From: Halieaceae bacterium
Lineage (GTDB): Bacteria; Pseudomonadota; Gammaproteobacteria; Pseudomonadales; Halieaceae
Assembly (NCBI GenBank): GCA_902623175.1
Contig: CACNSR010000009.1
Span: 33,306 to 97,305, forward strand
DNA length: 64,000 nt
Reading direction: 5' to 3'
In this document: positions 39,552 through 48,387 of the stretch, piece by piece
Layout of the letters: each line of letters starts with the position of its first letter
Numbering within the stretch: position 1 is the first letter of the stretch
Made by a program: the position numbers and the translations under genes
The notes under the pieces: generated by a model
What the model saw: only the letters and a program-made list of their open reading frames with translations
Databases searched by the model: none
What the model was told of the DNA's origin: nothing

Positions 39552-39799
39552 GCTGCCTCCCGTTAAAGATTACCCGCGAGCACCGCCACACCAAAGGCTG
39601 GCTTGGGCTAGATGTTAACAGCGAACATGCTCACAGGTGATAGCAAGAAAGAGCACTCATCCAAAACATTTGGGACGCCAGCGTTAAGCCTTTTCTTGGA
39701 ATTGGCTCTCACACGCCCGGGCGAGTGTGGCCGACAGGATCATGAACTACCAGGCGTACTCATGACGGGAGGCCCGAGCACAGGGCTATGCTAATCCTA

Positions 39800-40178
39800 C
39801 TAATCCGCTCCGCTTCGCAGTTCTTGCTCGCCCAGTTCCACCACCAGATGGGTCACGGCATATTCAGGAATTTCATCGACGGGGATCTCCCGTCGGTGCT
39901 GCACCAACATTTTTTCTGAAACCATGCCGTTGGCGCGCAAAATCCGCCGTTGTAATCGATGCTCAATGCCCCGCTCGAGCGTCATTTCGGCCGTTCGTCT
40001 GTCTCCCGCTGACACATCGGCGTTCTGATCTATCTCCCGCTGACACATCGGCGTTCTGAATAGCCGCTCTGCTCGCGTCGCGCAATAACGACTCCAATTT
40101 GGCGAGCTGGGCCTGGAATTCACTGCGACTGCAGGCTCCCTGAGCACTCAGAAGATTAGCTGATTTAGGCTTGGCCAT
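39800..40178 (-). pseudogene. Small protein gene frameshifted by a 31-bp tandem duplication
   Basis: The start frame reads MAKPKSANLLSAQGACSRSE, QAQLAKLESLLRDASRAAIQ, NADVSAGD; the same NADVSAGD is then read in another frame and continues RRTAEMTLERGIEHRLQRRI to ELGEQELRSGAD, stop. Removing one 31-base repeat unit joins both into one frame of about 115 residues. With the duplication present, the start frame ends early in unrelated sequence. The restored protein would be small, basic and without membrane segments; no family is recognised. It could be a recent pseudogene, a reversible switch, or an assembly error. Confidence 0.6.
39998..40059. repeat. 31-bp tandem duplication inside a gene
   Basis: Two adjacent 31-base units, 39998-40028 and 40029-40059, differ at one position (TCTG versus TCTA at the left end). 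The unit length is not a multiple of three, so it shifts the reading frame. Confidence 0.9.
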
Positions 40179-40432
40179 GACTCACTCCGGATATTGGCAC
40201 CAGAATCTCTCCGCGGCTTTTTCACGACTGGTTTGCCGAAGGACCCCTCAACCTCTGGTGAGCGGCGTCAAAGGCCATGTGGAAAAGGAGTAATAAATAA
40301 TCCGCAAGCTTCTGTTATTAATCATATAAATAAAGTCAAGGGGCGTGCTTTGCAAGCGCCGCGGACTCTGACAAACTGGACCGCCTTTATGCGGGGCACC
40401 CTCAGAACAATGAGATGACGAGGCGATCATCT

Positions 40433-41545
40433 ATGACCGGTAACGCACCAGCACACCCACTAAAACGCAGCCCTCACAAGCTCAAGCTCGGTGTGTTTGG
40501 GCTGAACGTCAGTAGCGGCTGCTCCATGACAGAGCGGCCGGATACGCTCAAGGTGGAGTGGGATGAATCGGTGAAAATAGCTCGGCTGGCGGAGCAAGCA
40601 GGTATTGAAGCCGTCATTCCGGTCGCACGATGGAAAGGTATGGGTGGCAGCGTGAATTTTAATCACCGCAATTTTGAAACATTTACCTGGGCTGCCGGTT
40701 TAGCCGCTAAAACAGAGGAAATTGGCGTATTCGCGACGTTTCATGTGCCCACTGTCCACCCAGTCCGCGCCGCGAAAGAGGTGGCAACCATTGATCACAT
40801 ATCCGGAGGTCGCTTCGGTCTCAATATCGTTGCAGGCTGGAATGAACGCGAAATCGCCATGTTTGGCGTGCCGCAAAAAGAGCACGACGAGCGCTATGAC
40901 GTCGCCGATGACTGGATTTCTCTGTGCAAGGAGCTCTGGACCGTCGAAGGTGAGTTTGACTATGCCGGGCCCCACTTCACCTCTCCCGGGTGCTACTCGG
41001 AACCAAAGCCCCTACAAAAGCCGTGGCCGGCCCTGATGAGCGCGGGCAATAGCCCCAGGGGGCAGGCGTTTGCCGCAGCCCATGCCGACTTTAACTTTGT
41101 CGTAGCGCAGGATATGGCGACTGCGGGAGATATCGCAGCTAACGGCCGGCGTTTGGCAAAAGAGCGATTCCGTCGGGACATGCAGATTTTTGGGCAGGCC
41201 TACATTGTCTGCAGGGAGAGTGAGCGGGAGGCACAGGACTTTGTCCGCGAATATGTATACGACCGCGGCGACTGGGACGGTGTTCGCAATCTTCTTGACG
41301 TGCTCGTCCCCAATTCGCAGAGCGCACTCGGTGATGGCTGGGAGGCAATGGCCGCCAACCTAATTGCAGGATATGGGGCGATCCCGCTGGTCGGCACACC
41401 CGAGCAAGTCATCGACGGTATGTTGGCGTTCTCCAGTGCTGGGCTCGATGGTATTACCTTGAGCTGGGTGAATTACGAGGAGGGTCTGACCCAGTTTCGC
41501 GATACTCTCCTCCCCATGATGCAGCAGGCAGGTTTGCGCGAATAA
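40433..41545 (+). CDS. LLM-class flavin-dependent monooxygenase, RutA-like
   Basis: A 370-residue bacterial-luciferase-like protein. LKLGVFGLNVSSGCSM opens the barrel; then IPVARWKGMGG, FATFHVPTVHPVRAAKEVAT, HISGGRFGLNIVAGWNERE, RYDVADDWISLCKELW and AHADFNFVV. The order and spacing resemble pyrimidine monooxygenase RutA and related FMNH2-dependent enzymes. Reduced flavin must come from a partner reductase, which is not nearby. The rest of the rut pathway is absent, so pyrimidine use is not implied. Start at Met 40433 with GAGG upstream. Confidence 0.85.
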   Translation: MTGNAPAHPLKRSPHKLKLGVFGLNVSSGCSMTERPDTLKVEWDESVKIARLAEQAGIEAVIPVARWKGMGGSVNFNHRNFETFTWAAGLAAKTEEIGVFATFHVPTVHPVRAAKEVATIDHISGGRFGLNIVAGWNEREIAMFGVPQKEHDERYDVADDWISLCKELWTVEGEFDYAGPHFTSPGCYSEPKPLQKPWPALMSAGNSPRGQAFAAAHADFNFVVAQDMATAGDIAANGRRLAKERFRRDMQIFGQAYIVCRESEREAQDFVREYVYDRGDWDGVRNLLDVLVPNSQSALGDGWEAMAANLIAGYGAIPLVGTPEQVIDGMLAFSSAGLDGITLSWVNYEEGLTQFRDTLLPMMQQAGLRE

Positions 41546-41606
41546 CGTTACCACCCGGACCCACGAGACTGACCGTAACAGGCAGACTTACCGCGGAGAG
41601 AGCAAA

Positions 41607-42368
41607 ATGCGAAATCTTAAAGACATGTCGATTCTGGTAACGGGCGGCGGATCGGGTATCGGCGCAGACTGTGCAAGACGCTTCTGCGCCCAGGGCGCCC
41701 GGGTCACGATCAGCGGACGGCGACTCGAAAAGCTCGAGGCGATCGAGGATGAACTCGGTGAGCTATGCCACGTTGTTCAGGGCGACGTCACTGTGCAAGC
41801 AGACCGCGAGATCATGCTTACCGCCGCGGTTGAGCATGGCGGCAAACTCGATGCGCTAGTCAACAACGCCGCCAACATGTACCGCCAGCCCGTCGATGGC
41901 TACACCGAGGATTTCTTGAAGGAGGCGTTCGACACCAACGTGGTCTCCGCCATGATGCTATCCAGCATGGCGGTGGCTCTCCTTGAGCCCACTCAAGGCG
42001 CAATCGTTTTTATTGGGTCCACCCATACTCGCCGCGCGTTTCCAGGGGCTTCGCCTTACGCCACCACAAAGGCGGCCCTCGAGGGCCTGACAAAAGTCAT
42101 GGCCGCTGAGCTCGGGCCCAAACAGATCCGCACCGGCTGTATTCTGCCCGGCGCCGTCTCGACGGAGTTGAACCTCCGCGCTGGTCTGTTCACAGCGGAG
42201 CAAGCCAAAGACCGCTATGACGCCGTCGCTGGCTTGCACGCGCTAGGGCGCATTGGCACGGGCACTGAAGTCGCCGAGGGGGTTGAATACCTGATCTGCG
42301 CCGAATGGGTCACGGGTGTAGCGCTCGAAGTAGACGGTGGTATTGGTTTGGGCGCGTCGCATTTTTAG
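41607..42368 (+). CDS. Short-chain dehydrogenase/reductase (SDR)
   Basis: A 253-residue classical SDR: TGGGSGIGADCARRF, SGRRLEK after strand 2 (NADP likely), VNNAANMYRQPV, catalytic FIGSTHTRRAFPG and YATTK, PGAVSTEL, and VALEVDGGIGLG at the end. GGAGAGAG precedes the ATG. It lies 61 bases after the flavin monooxygenase, probably in one transcript; the substrate is unknown. Confidence 0.88.
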   Translation: MRNLKDMSILVTGGGSGIGADCARRFCAQGARVTISGRRLEKLEAIEDELGELCHVVQGDVTVQADREIMLTAAVEHGGKLDALVNNAANMYRQPVDGYTEDFLKEAFDTNVVSAMMLSSMAVALLEPTQGAIVFIGSTHTRRAFPGASPYATTKAALEGLTKVMAAELGPKQIRTGCILPGAVSTELNLRAGLFTAEQAKDRYDAVAGLHALGRIGTGTEVAEGVEYLICAEWVTGVALEVDGGIGLGASHF

Positions 42369-42378
42369 CCGTCCGCCT

Positions 42379-42645
42379 ATGAACTTTGATATATCCCCCT
42401 GGTTAATAGGGCTCGCCGCTTTCTTTGTGGTCGGCATACTAGCTGGCTGTGATATAGGCCGCCTGATACTGACAGCAGACCTAGATATTATTTATCAAGG
42501 GGGGCATGCCATGCAGCTATCAAACGAGCTCTTCTTCGCGTTATTCAGCATTGTCATGGTGGTCGCGGTCATCTGGCTCATGCGCAGTGTCAGCCGCTAC
42601 AAGACCAGGGCCAACAGTCTCGATGAGAAAAATATGGATGGGTGA
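42379..42645 (+). CDS. Small two-helix membrane protein
   Basis: An 88-residue protein starting ten bases after the SDR stop. Two hydrophobic segments are visible: SPWLIGLAAFFVVGILAGC and LFFALFSIVMVVAVIWLM, followed by a short basic tail. The ATG at 42379 has little Shine-Dalgarno sequence, so translation may depend on coupling. No family recognised. Its end overlaps the following hydrolase gene. Confidence 0.55.
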   Translation: MNFDISPWLIGLAAFFVVGILAGCDIGRLILTADLDIIYQGGHAMQLSNELFFALFSIVMVVAVIWLMRSVSRYKTRANSLDEKNMDG

Positions 42646-43846
42646 AATCGTCTCAGCGATAGCCAAAGGCACTTCCTGGCCTATTTGTGCGGCGCTCTAT
42701 GCATTCTCGAGCGGAGCGCTCGCCGAAACGACAATCTCTGACGGCTGGCAAATAACGCAGCCTGCGGCTGCCAGCCTCTCCAAAGAGCCACTGCATGCGA
42801 TTCATCAGGATATCCAGAACGGACGTTACGGGTACATCGATGCGTTCCTGGTAGCCCGCCACGGCAAATTGATCTTCGAGCAGTACTACGAGCACAACTA
42901 CCTATCAATATACCAGCACGAAGCCGCTACACCGGGCGCATTGGTCATTAACGACCCCAGCGGGCCCTACAACTACTTCAATCCTTGGTGGCATCCCTAC
43001 TACCGGAATACGACGCTGCACTCGATGCAGTCGGTCACCAAATCGGTCGTGTCCGCAGTGGTGGGCATCGCGCTATCGCGAGGAGAGTTTCCCGATCTCG
43101 ATACACCGGTACTCCAATTCTTCGACGAGGCAAACGTCGAAAATGTTGATGGGCGGAAACGTGACATGGCCCTGCGCGATCTGCTCACCATGAGCGACGG
43201 ATTACTCTGGGATGAGAGTCTCCCTTACAACGACCCTAATAATTCATTTGCTGTCATGGCGAAGGCGCACAATTGGGTGCAGTACACGCTCGATCTGCCC
43301 ATGGGAAACGAGCCAGGCACTGTCTTCAATTACAACAGTGGCGCCACACTTGTCCTGGGCCATATTTTCCGCCTCGCGACGGGCATCGACATCGAGGAAT
43401 ATGCTGTCGAGAATCTATTCACGCCTCTCGGAATTGATGACTACTACTGGGACAGAACACCCTACGGGCTCACCGATACGCAGGAAGGCTTATATATCTC
43501 CGCGCGCAGCCTCGCCAAGATTGCACAGCTCTATTTGCAAAAAGGTCGGTGGCAAGACGAGCAAGTCATCCCTGCCGCATGGATCGAAGAATCCATCGCG
43601 CCACAATACCCGACTGGGAATTCGGACGATGAGGCCTACGGATATTTGTGGTGGTCTCAAACTTATACTTTCAAGGGAAAAACATTGAGGGCTTACTTTG
43701 GCAAGGGGTTTGGTGGGCAAAGACCTATCTTTTTGCCGGAGCTGGAGGTGGTGATTGTACTCACTGGCTGGAATATCCTGCCCGGGCGACCCTTCCTCCA
43801 TGCCATGACGGCGGTCGAGCGGGTGACTGCAGCGGTAATCAAATAA
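42623..43846 (+). CDS. Exported serine hydrolase of the class C beta-lactamase fold
   Basis: About 407 residues. A signal sequence (WPICAALYAFSSGALA) leads to a beta-lactamase/esterase domain with catalytic SxxK in HSMQSVTKSVVSAVVG, the YxN-like motif in FNYNSGATLVLG, and YGYLWW near the C-terminal active-site strand. Members are periplasmic esterases, peptidases or amidases, less often true beta-lactamases. The start is Met at 42623 or 42638, both inside the end of the preceding small membrane protein gene. Confidence 0.8.
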   Translation: MRKIWMGEIVSAIAKGTSWPICAALYAFSSGALAETTISDGWQITQPAAASLSKEPLHAIHQDIQNGRYGYIDAFLVARHGKLIFEQYYEHNYLSIYQHEAATPGALVINDPSGPYNYFNPWWHPYYRNTTLHSMQSVTKSVVSAVVGIALSRGEFPDLDTPVLQFFDEANVENVDGRKRDMALRDLLTMSDGLLWDESLPYNDPNNSFAVMAKAHNWVQYTLDLPMGNEPGTVFNYNSGATLVLGHIFRLATGIDIEEYAVENLFTPLGIDDYYWDRTPYGLTDTQEGLYISARSLAKIAQLYLQKGRWQDEQVIPAAWIEESIAPQYPTGNSDDEAYGYLWWSQTYTFKGKTLRAYFGKGFGGQRPIFLPELEVVIVLTGWNILPGRPFLHAMTAVERVTAAVIK

Positions 43847-43931
43847 CAAGTAAACACCGCAGATCGGCTGATGGCACGAAGGGCCGCTGGCGGGCTTTTG
43901 GGGGTTTCCCGAAGGTAAACGAGAGGCTGAA

Positions 43932-44013
43932 AACAAAAGCACCCGCACTATGGTTTTTCAGACAGTTTCGCGGGCGTCTATACACATCCGTGAAAGAAAG
44001 GATGGCGGCGAAG
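43932..44013. repeat. Diverged copy of the tRNA-Ser downstream flank
   Basis: This segment matches 46418-46500 at roughly four of five positions over about 80 bases (shared stretches AACAAAAG, TTTTCAGAC, GGGCGTCTAT, AGGATGGCGG). The match stops about twelve bases into the 3' end of tRNA-Ser. It marks the far edge of the islet 43.9-46.5 kb. The rest of the gap 43847-44160 shows nothing else. Confidence 0.7.
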
Positions 44014-44160
44014 GAGTCCGCCATAACTCCCTATTAAGTCCATTAAATTCAGTAAGTTATGGGGCATCGAGAATGGTCGGCCGTATCAGTACCCAACCCA
44101 GCACCCAACCGGTACTTTGTAAGTTTTCTCAGTAATCATTAAACGATAGCGACTGGCCCA

Positions 44161-44742
44161 CTAGGAACCTATCTGGTTAGTCTTAGGAAACTCACTGGGT
44201 AATCTGTCGTAATTTCTGATGTATCTAGATCTCGAAAAAGTGCCTGCTTTGTATCGGGCGCCATTGTCTATATAACCCGTCATTGTCTTTCCATCGCTGG
44301 CCAGAAAGGCGAGTAGGTATACTGCCGCATACTCTCCCTGCAACGTGGCTTTGACAGTGCAGTAATTGTCAGTGGTCCACGTGCCGCTACCGCTTTCCCG
44401 GGACGTGTTAGTTGTAAGAGACCAATCGATCGTTCCACCCTGCTTGAAGTTTGTTTGGACAAGCTCTCCCTCACCCGCAAAATTCTCAACTATTGTGAAC
44501 CACCAACCTACTACCGCACTCGAGCCACATGTAACCGCGGACTCGAGCCTATCTATTTTGCCCTCTAGTATGTTGACAAGTGTGTCTGTGCGTTGCTTTA
44601 AAGCGGCATCCTCGTCCACAAGCTCTTGGAAGTTTTGGTTCATTTCATCCGCGTTGATGCGATCGCCTGATTTGAACGACTTGATTTGAGCTAAGGCCTC
44701 ACTTGAAACTAAAAGCAACGCAATTACGACTGCTTTATTCAT
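44161..44742 (-). CDS. Small secreted protein with an N-terminal coiled coil
   Basis: A 193-residue protein with signal peptide (MNKAVVIALLLVSSEALA), then a segment INADEMNQNFQELVDEDAAL that leads a coiled coil to about residue 75, and a C-terminal beta domain (VGWWFTIVENFAGEGELVQT to RSRYIRNYDRL). The ADEMNxNFQEL motif is seen at the start of many small secreted or tail-fibre-like proteins. The ATG at 44742 overlaps the stop of the upstream beta-helix gene by eight bases and has GGGGAGG before it, so the two are coupled. Confidence 0.65.
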   Translation of the reverse strand: MNKAVVIALLLVSSEALAQIKSFKSGDRINADEMNQNFQELVDEDAALKQRTDTLVNILEGKIDRLESAVTCGSSAVVGWWFTIVENFAGEGELVQTNFKQGGTIDWSLTTNTSRESGSGTWTTDNYCTVKATLQGEYAAVYLLAFLASDGKTMTGYIDNGARYKAGTFSRSRYIRNYDRLPSEFPKTNQIGS

Positions 44743-46141
44743 ACACGGCCTCCCCCCAATTACTCTGATTAAATACACCCACAGAGTCACCACTACTGCC
44801 ACTATCGATGATGGCCCCCGCAGACGATTCATTGCTCAATCCCACCTCGACTGTCCCTGTCCCACTATCATAAAGGGTATAGGTGCCGTTTGAATCGAGC
44901 ACTGTTCCAATGGCGCCCCTGATACTGATGTCTTCATTTTCGGCATCCAGCGACGCAAAACCCGTGTTGTTTGAAATAACCCAATTGTCACTTCCCGAGC
45001 TAAGATAGATGCCTACCCCTACCTTACCTTCGAAAAAATTGCGGGCAAAAAATCCCCCCGAGATGCCGTTGGAGAGTAAGCCATACCCGCCACCTTGAAG
45101 TGAAAACGAATTGTCAGTTATCAATGGACGTATCGATGCCGGGTAGCTGAGGAGCTCAAAGTAAATTCCAATGCTGGAGCGACGACTCAATTCGAAAGAA
45201 TTTTCGTTTATTGTGAACTTGGAGCGTTTTGGTGCCGAGCCTTCTGTTCTCTCCACTCGGACGGCATAAAAAGTTTCGCCAAATACGTTTTTCACCACAT
45301 AAGTAATTTGGTTTGAGTCTATGAAACTGAGGTGGGAATAATTTTCCTCAAAATTATTGTAATTGATATCAACTTGCGCTCCGCTTCGTAACGAGGTCAA
45401 GACCCCATTTCTGAAGTTCTTGATCGACGACCTGTTGATTTTAAGCGTACCCAGCAAGTTTTGCTTACAACCCCCGAGATAGAAACCCTCAGCGGCGGCG
45501 AGAATGCCCCCTAAATCGGATGCCCGTAAAGAGGCTTCGCCAGGGCTGTCGGCGAGGGCAGAAGAAAGGTCGACCCTGTCGATTACGCCAAACGTTACAT
45601 CATTCGAGCACTCCTCCCCACCAGTAACGGTGCCGCTGAAATGGATCACGTACGGCAGAAGGTCACCTTCCACGGAACAAATATTATCGGCGCTGATGGT
45701 CATGTTTTGAATGCGTGTGGCGCCCTCAACAATTTTAATTGCGGCCGGCGTTTCACCTGTCTCCTCCATAGCGGCGCAAGCAACAGAACGCTCCTGAACC
45801 TCGAGCAGAGTGTTGGCCTTAGAAACTCCAGAAAGGACACCAACAAAATCGTCTACGTAAAGCTGACTTAAACGGAAAGTACCCTTACTTAGCTTGATTC
45901 GCTCGATGCCTTGTTGGACTGCGGAATCAACCGCACACTGGATATTCTGGGTGTCGTCGAATCCGGTAGGGTCGATCACAAAACTGGCGCCCTCCAGCCG
46001 GACATGGACCGCGTCACACTGATTTTCGAGGGCACTAACGGAACTTGGATGGCCACACAGCCCACATAAAACGCACACCCAAAATAAGTGCACCCGCCTT
46101 ATCTTGCCAAAACACATCCCAGATAAATCTCCGGCCGTCAT
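44735..46141 (-). CDS. Exported right-handed beta-helix protein
   Basis: A 468-residue protein with a signal peptide (VHLFWVCVLCGLCGHPSSVS) and a long series of parallel beta-helix coils rich in Asn and Ser ladders (INYNNFEENYSHLSFIDSNQ, INENSFELSRRSSIG, ITDNSFSLQGGGYGLLSNG, NWVISNNTGFASL). Such proteins are often surface polysaccharide lyases or adhesins. No catalytic motif can be assigned. It lies in the tRNA-Ser islet, and it is translated together with the smaller secreted protein. Confidence 0.75.
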   Translation of the reverse strand: MTAGDLSGMCFGKIRRVHLFWVCVLCGLCGHPSSVSALENQCDAVHVRLEGASFVIDPTGFDDTQNIQCAVDSAVQQGIERIKLSKGTFRLSQLYVDDFVGVLSGVSKANTLLEVQERSVACAAMEETGETPAAIKIVEGATRIQNMTISADNICSVEGDLLPYVIHFSGTVTGGEECSNDVTFGVIDRVDLSSALADSPGEASLRASDLGGILAAAEGFYLGGCKQNLLGTLKINRSSIKNFRNGVLTSLRSGAQVDINYNNFEENYSHLSFIDSNQITYVVKNVFGETFYAVRVERTEGSAPKRSKFTINENSFELSRRSSIGIYFELLSYPASIRPLITDNSFSLQGGGYGLLSNGISGGFFARNFFEGKVGVGIYLSSGSDNWVISNNTGFASLDAENEDISIRGAIGTVLDSNGTYTLYDSGTGTVEVGLSNESSAGAIIDSGSSGDSVGVFNQSNWGEAVYE

Positions 46142-46155
46142 GACACTAGTCTACA

Positions 46156-46230
46156 GCAGGACTATCTCAATGTGAGAGGTCATGTCAGAGCAAATGAGAG
46201 AGGCTAATGTGAGTGGTTATGTCGGAGGGG
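46156..46230 (+). repeat. Family B repeat, copy 5 (double unit), beside tRNA-Ser
   Basis: It starts GCAGGACTATCTCAATGTGA and includes AATGTGAGAGGTCATGTCAG exactly, then the second half unit GGCTAATGTGAGTGGTTATG. It is the only copy outside the tRNA-Leu array and links the two loci. Confidence 0.75.
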
Positions 46231-46263
46231 TAGACCTACATCTCTCTCATTCGAATATCCCAC

Positions 46264-46434
46264 CTAATCAATTTCTATTTGCAGTGGGATTTCTTGGCCT
46301 ATTGAATTTCTCTTAATTTCAAGAGTTACATTAGCCTCAGACTCAATCAGTGCTCTTTGGTACCCAATCTGGCACTCATTTTTGAACAAGATACTGGTGA
46401 TTGCTAGGAGACCGCAGTAAACAAAAGAACCCAA
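46264..46434 (-). pseudogene. 3' gene fragment fused to the tRNA-Ser flank
   Basis: An open frame reads GSFVYCGLLAITSILFKNEC, QIGYQRALIESEANVTLEIK, RNSIGQEIPLQIEID, stop. The second half has convincing protein character. The only in-frame start is a TTG at 46434 inside the duplicated tRNA flank, without ribosome-binding site. It is either a small membrane-anchored protein of 56 residues or, more likely, the end of a gene cut by recombination beside the tRNA. Confidence 0.35.
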
Positions 46435-46500
46435 TCTATGCGGTTTTCAGACCCTTTGGTGGGCGTCTATGGACACCCGTGAACGAGAGGATGGCGGAGA
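46418..46500. repeat. tRNA-Ser downstream flank, duplicated at 43932
   Basis: Partner of the copy at 43932-44013. The two enclose about 2.4 kb with the beta-helix and coiled-coil genes and one family B repeat. Confidence 0.7.
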
Positions 46501-46579
46501 GGGAGGGATTCGAACCCTCGATACGTTGCCGTATACACACTTTCCAGGCGTGCGCCTTCGACCACTCGGCCACCTCTCC
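46492..46579 (-). tRNA. tRNA-Ser(GGA)
   Basis: Minus strand, 88 bases: acceptor GGAGAGG/CCTCTCC, encoded GCCA, T arm GGTTCGAATCC, a long variable arm, anticodon loop CTGGAAA with anticodon GGA. Its 3' end faces the islet. Confidence 0.95.
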
Positions 46580-46678
46580 GAGGGCTTGGAGTCTAGCACA
46601 GCGTCACCGCTCCGATAGCGCCGTACCAAGCTAGAGTGAAGTGCCAATCTCAAGACTGAAGTGATGCTTCTCAGAGGA

Positions 46679-46822
46679 TTACGGATTATTCAGATCAAGG
46701 TAAATCGGTTGCGCGTAGGACGCTTCCATATACCAACCTTTATTGAGCGGCACTCGCACAAGGGCCGTGAGGTAAATCTGCTCGCCGCCGAGGGCATTCG
46801 GATTGGTGACAAGGAATGAGGG
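46679..46822 (-). pseudogene. C-terminal fragment of an outer-membrane barrel-like protein
   Basis: Directly after the queF stop and in the same frame, the sequence reads FLVTNPNALGGEQIYLTALV, RVPLNKGWYMEASYAQPIYL, DLNNP, stop. The alternating pattern and the final amphipathic strand look like the last two strands of an outer-membrane beta-barrel. No start codon or upstream domain exists, so it is a leftover. It fills most of the gap between tRNA-Ser and queF. Confidence 0.45.
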
Positions 46823-47608
46823 TTACTGTCTACCCAGACGCTGGGGGTTGGCAGCGAGTGGCTCGGTGCTGCGCCAAGGCGTGATATCAATACCCCCTCT
46901 GCGCTGATAAAAACCCGCAACCTGTAACGAGTCGGGTTTCAGCGTTAAGAGATCTGCAAAGATTTGATCCACGCATTGCTCGTGGAAACCCTGATGCGAT
47001 CGATACCCACTGAGGTAAGTCGACACGCTGTTATGGTCAATCGCCTTGCCTGTGTATCGAATTGACAGGCTGCCCCAATCTGGCTGCGCTGTGACAGGGC
47101 ATAACGATCGCAAACTATGGCTTACAAGATGCTCAGACACGACATTTCCCTTCCCTGATGAGTATGCCAACCACTCTGCGCTGATGGTCTCAATCCCCTG
47201 ACGGGCCGCGCAAGCAGGCAGACTCACACCGTCGAGCTCTTCTGTGATGCCCGATAACTCCTCTACCGGTAGGCATTCGAGCGACACATTGGTACCGACA
47301 CGCACTGAAATATCGCCACAGATCGTGTTCAGCGCCTCTTCATGGTCACCAAAAGAATGGAAATTCAGCGAATTCAAATACAACTTCAGAGACTTGGATT
47401 CCACCGTGGCAGGCGAGTCCGCCGGGATCGTCAACCAACCCACCCAGTGGCAGACCTCATCGCCAACACACCACGACAACTCATAGGCGTGCCAGACATC
47501 CCAACCGAAGCAAGCCCTCGTAACGCTTTTTGGCCGGCGAATCGACTCAAGCACTTCGGGCGCGTAACGCTTAGGCGCGGCGACCATTTGACCCAGCACA
47601 CCGGCCAT
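46823..47608 (-). CDS. queF: NADPH-dependent 7-cyano-7-deazaguanine reductase
   Basis: A 261-residue type II (two-domain) QueF. The QueF motif ESKSLKLYLNSLNFHSFGDH lies in the first half; the active-site Cys is in HSLRSLCPVTAQPDWGSL; YRSHQGFHEQCVDQIFADL completes the second half. It makes preQ1 for queuosine in tRNA. It is slightly shorter than usual at the N-terminus. The start lies five bases after the ABC permease stop. Confidence 0.93.
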   Translation of the reverse strand: MAGVLGQMVAAPKRYAPEVLESIRRPKSVTRACFGWDVWHAYELSWCVGDEVCHWVGWLTIPADSPATVESKSLKLYLNSLNFHSFGDHEEALNTICGDISVRVGTNVSLECLPVEELSGITEELDGVSLPACAARQGIETISAEWLAYSSGKGNVVSEHLVSHSLRSLCPVTAQPDWGSLSIRYTGKAIDHNSVSTYLSGYRSHQGFHEQCVDQIFADLLTLKPDSLQVAGFYQRRGGIDITPWRSTEPLAANPQRLGRQ

Positions 47609-47613
47609 CTGCG

Positions 47614-48387
47614 TCAGGTTCTCAGGCGTCTGCCGGTTCTGAGCAGATGCGCTGCGTACAGGTAAGCCACCAGCGTAAAGGCACCGATCATAGCGAAGGC
47701 AAAACCGACGCTCACATCACTGACACCCAATACGCCAAAGCGGAAAGCGTTAACGACGTACACCAACGGATTGGCTTGAGACACCGTAGCCCAAAAGTCA
47801 GGTAAAAGCTCTAGCGAGTAAAACACACCGCCGAGATAGGTGAGCGGCGTGAGCACAAACGTCGGCACGATAGCGATGTCATCAAACGTATTGGCAAACA
47901 CCGCGTTAATCAGTCCACATAAAGAAAAAAGGATTGAGGTCAGCGCCACCACCGCAATGACCACGGCGTAACTGTGAATGTGCAGCTCGACAAACAACGA
48001 CGAGACAATCGTGACAATCACCGCTACTAGCATGCCCCTGCTCACCCCGCCCGAGACAAAGCCCAACAAGATAATGTGATTGGGGGTGGGTGATACCAGC
48101 AGTTCTTCAATGCTGTCGTTAAATTTGGACCCAAAGAAGGACGACACGACGTTGGCGTAGGAGTTGGTCACAATCGCCATCATGATCAGTCCGGGCACCA
48201 CAAACTCCATGTAGCTGACACCACCCATCTCGCCAATTCGTGATCCGATCAGGCTGCCAAAAATAAGAAAATACAGCGACATGGTGATCGCTGACGGCAA
48301 CAGGGTTTGGGACCAGATCCGGGTATACCGCCGGATCTCTTTGCGCATCAGCGTCAGCAGCGCCACCCACTGCTCGTAAGGAGTCAC
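47614..48387 (-). CDS. yadH: ABC-2 type transporter permease (YadH-like)
   Basis: A 257-residue inner-membrane protein with six helices and the ABC-2 signature in LTPLTYLGGVFYSLELLPDF near residue 190. It overlaps the ATPase gene upstream by four bases and should form one exporter with it. The order matches yadG-yadH of enterobacteria; the substrate is unknown. Confidence 0.85.
   Translation of the reverse strand: MTPYEQWVALLTLMRKEIRRYTRIWSQTLLPSAITMSLYFLIFGSLIGSRIGEMGGVSYMEFVVPGLIMMAIVTNSYANVVSSFFGSKFNDSIEELLVSPTPNHIILLGFVSGGVSRGMLVAVIVTIVSSLFVELHIHSYAVVIAVVALTSILFSLCGLINAVFANTFDDIAIVPTFVLTPLTYLGGVFYSLELLPDFWATVSQANPLVYVVNAFRFGVLGVSDVSVGFAFAMIGAFTLVAYLYAAHLLRTGRRLRT

Noticed and set aside
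46401..46634. Frame running through tRNA-Ser
   Set aside because: It translates the tRNA and its flank (the EGFEPSIRC-type peptide known from mis-annotated tRNA regions).
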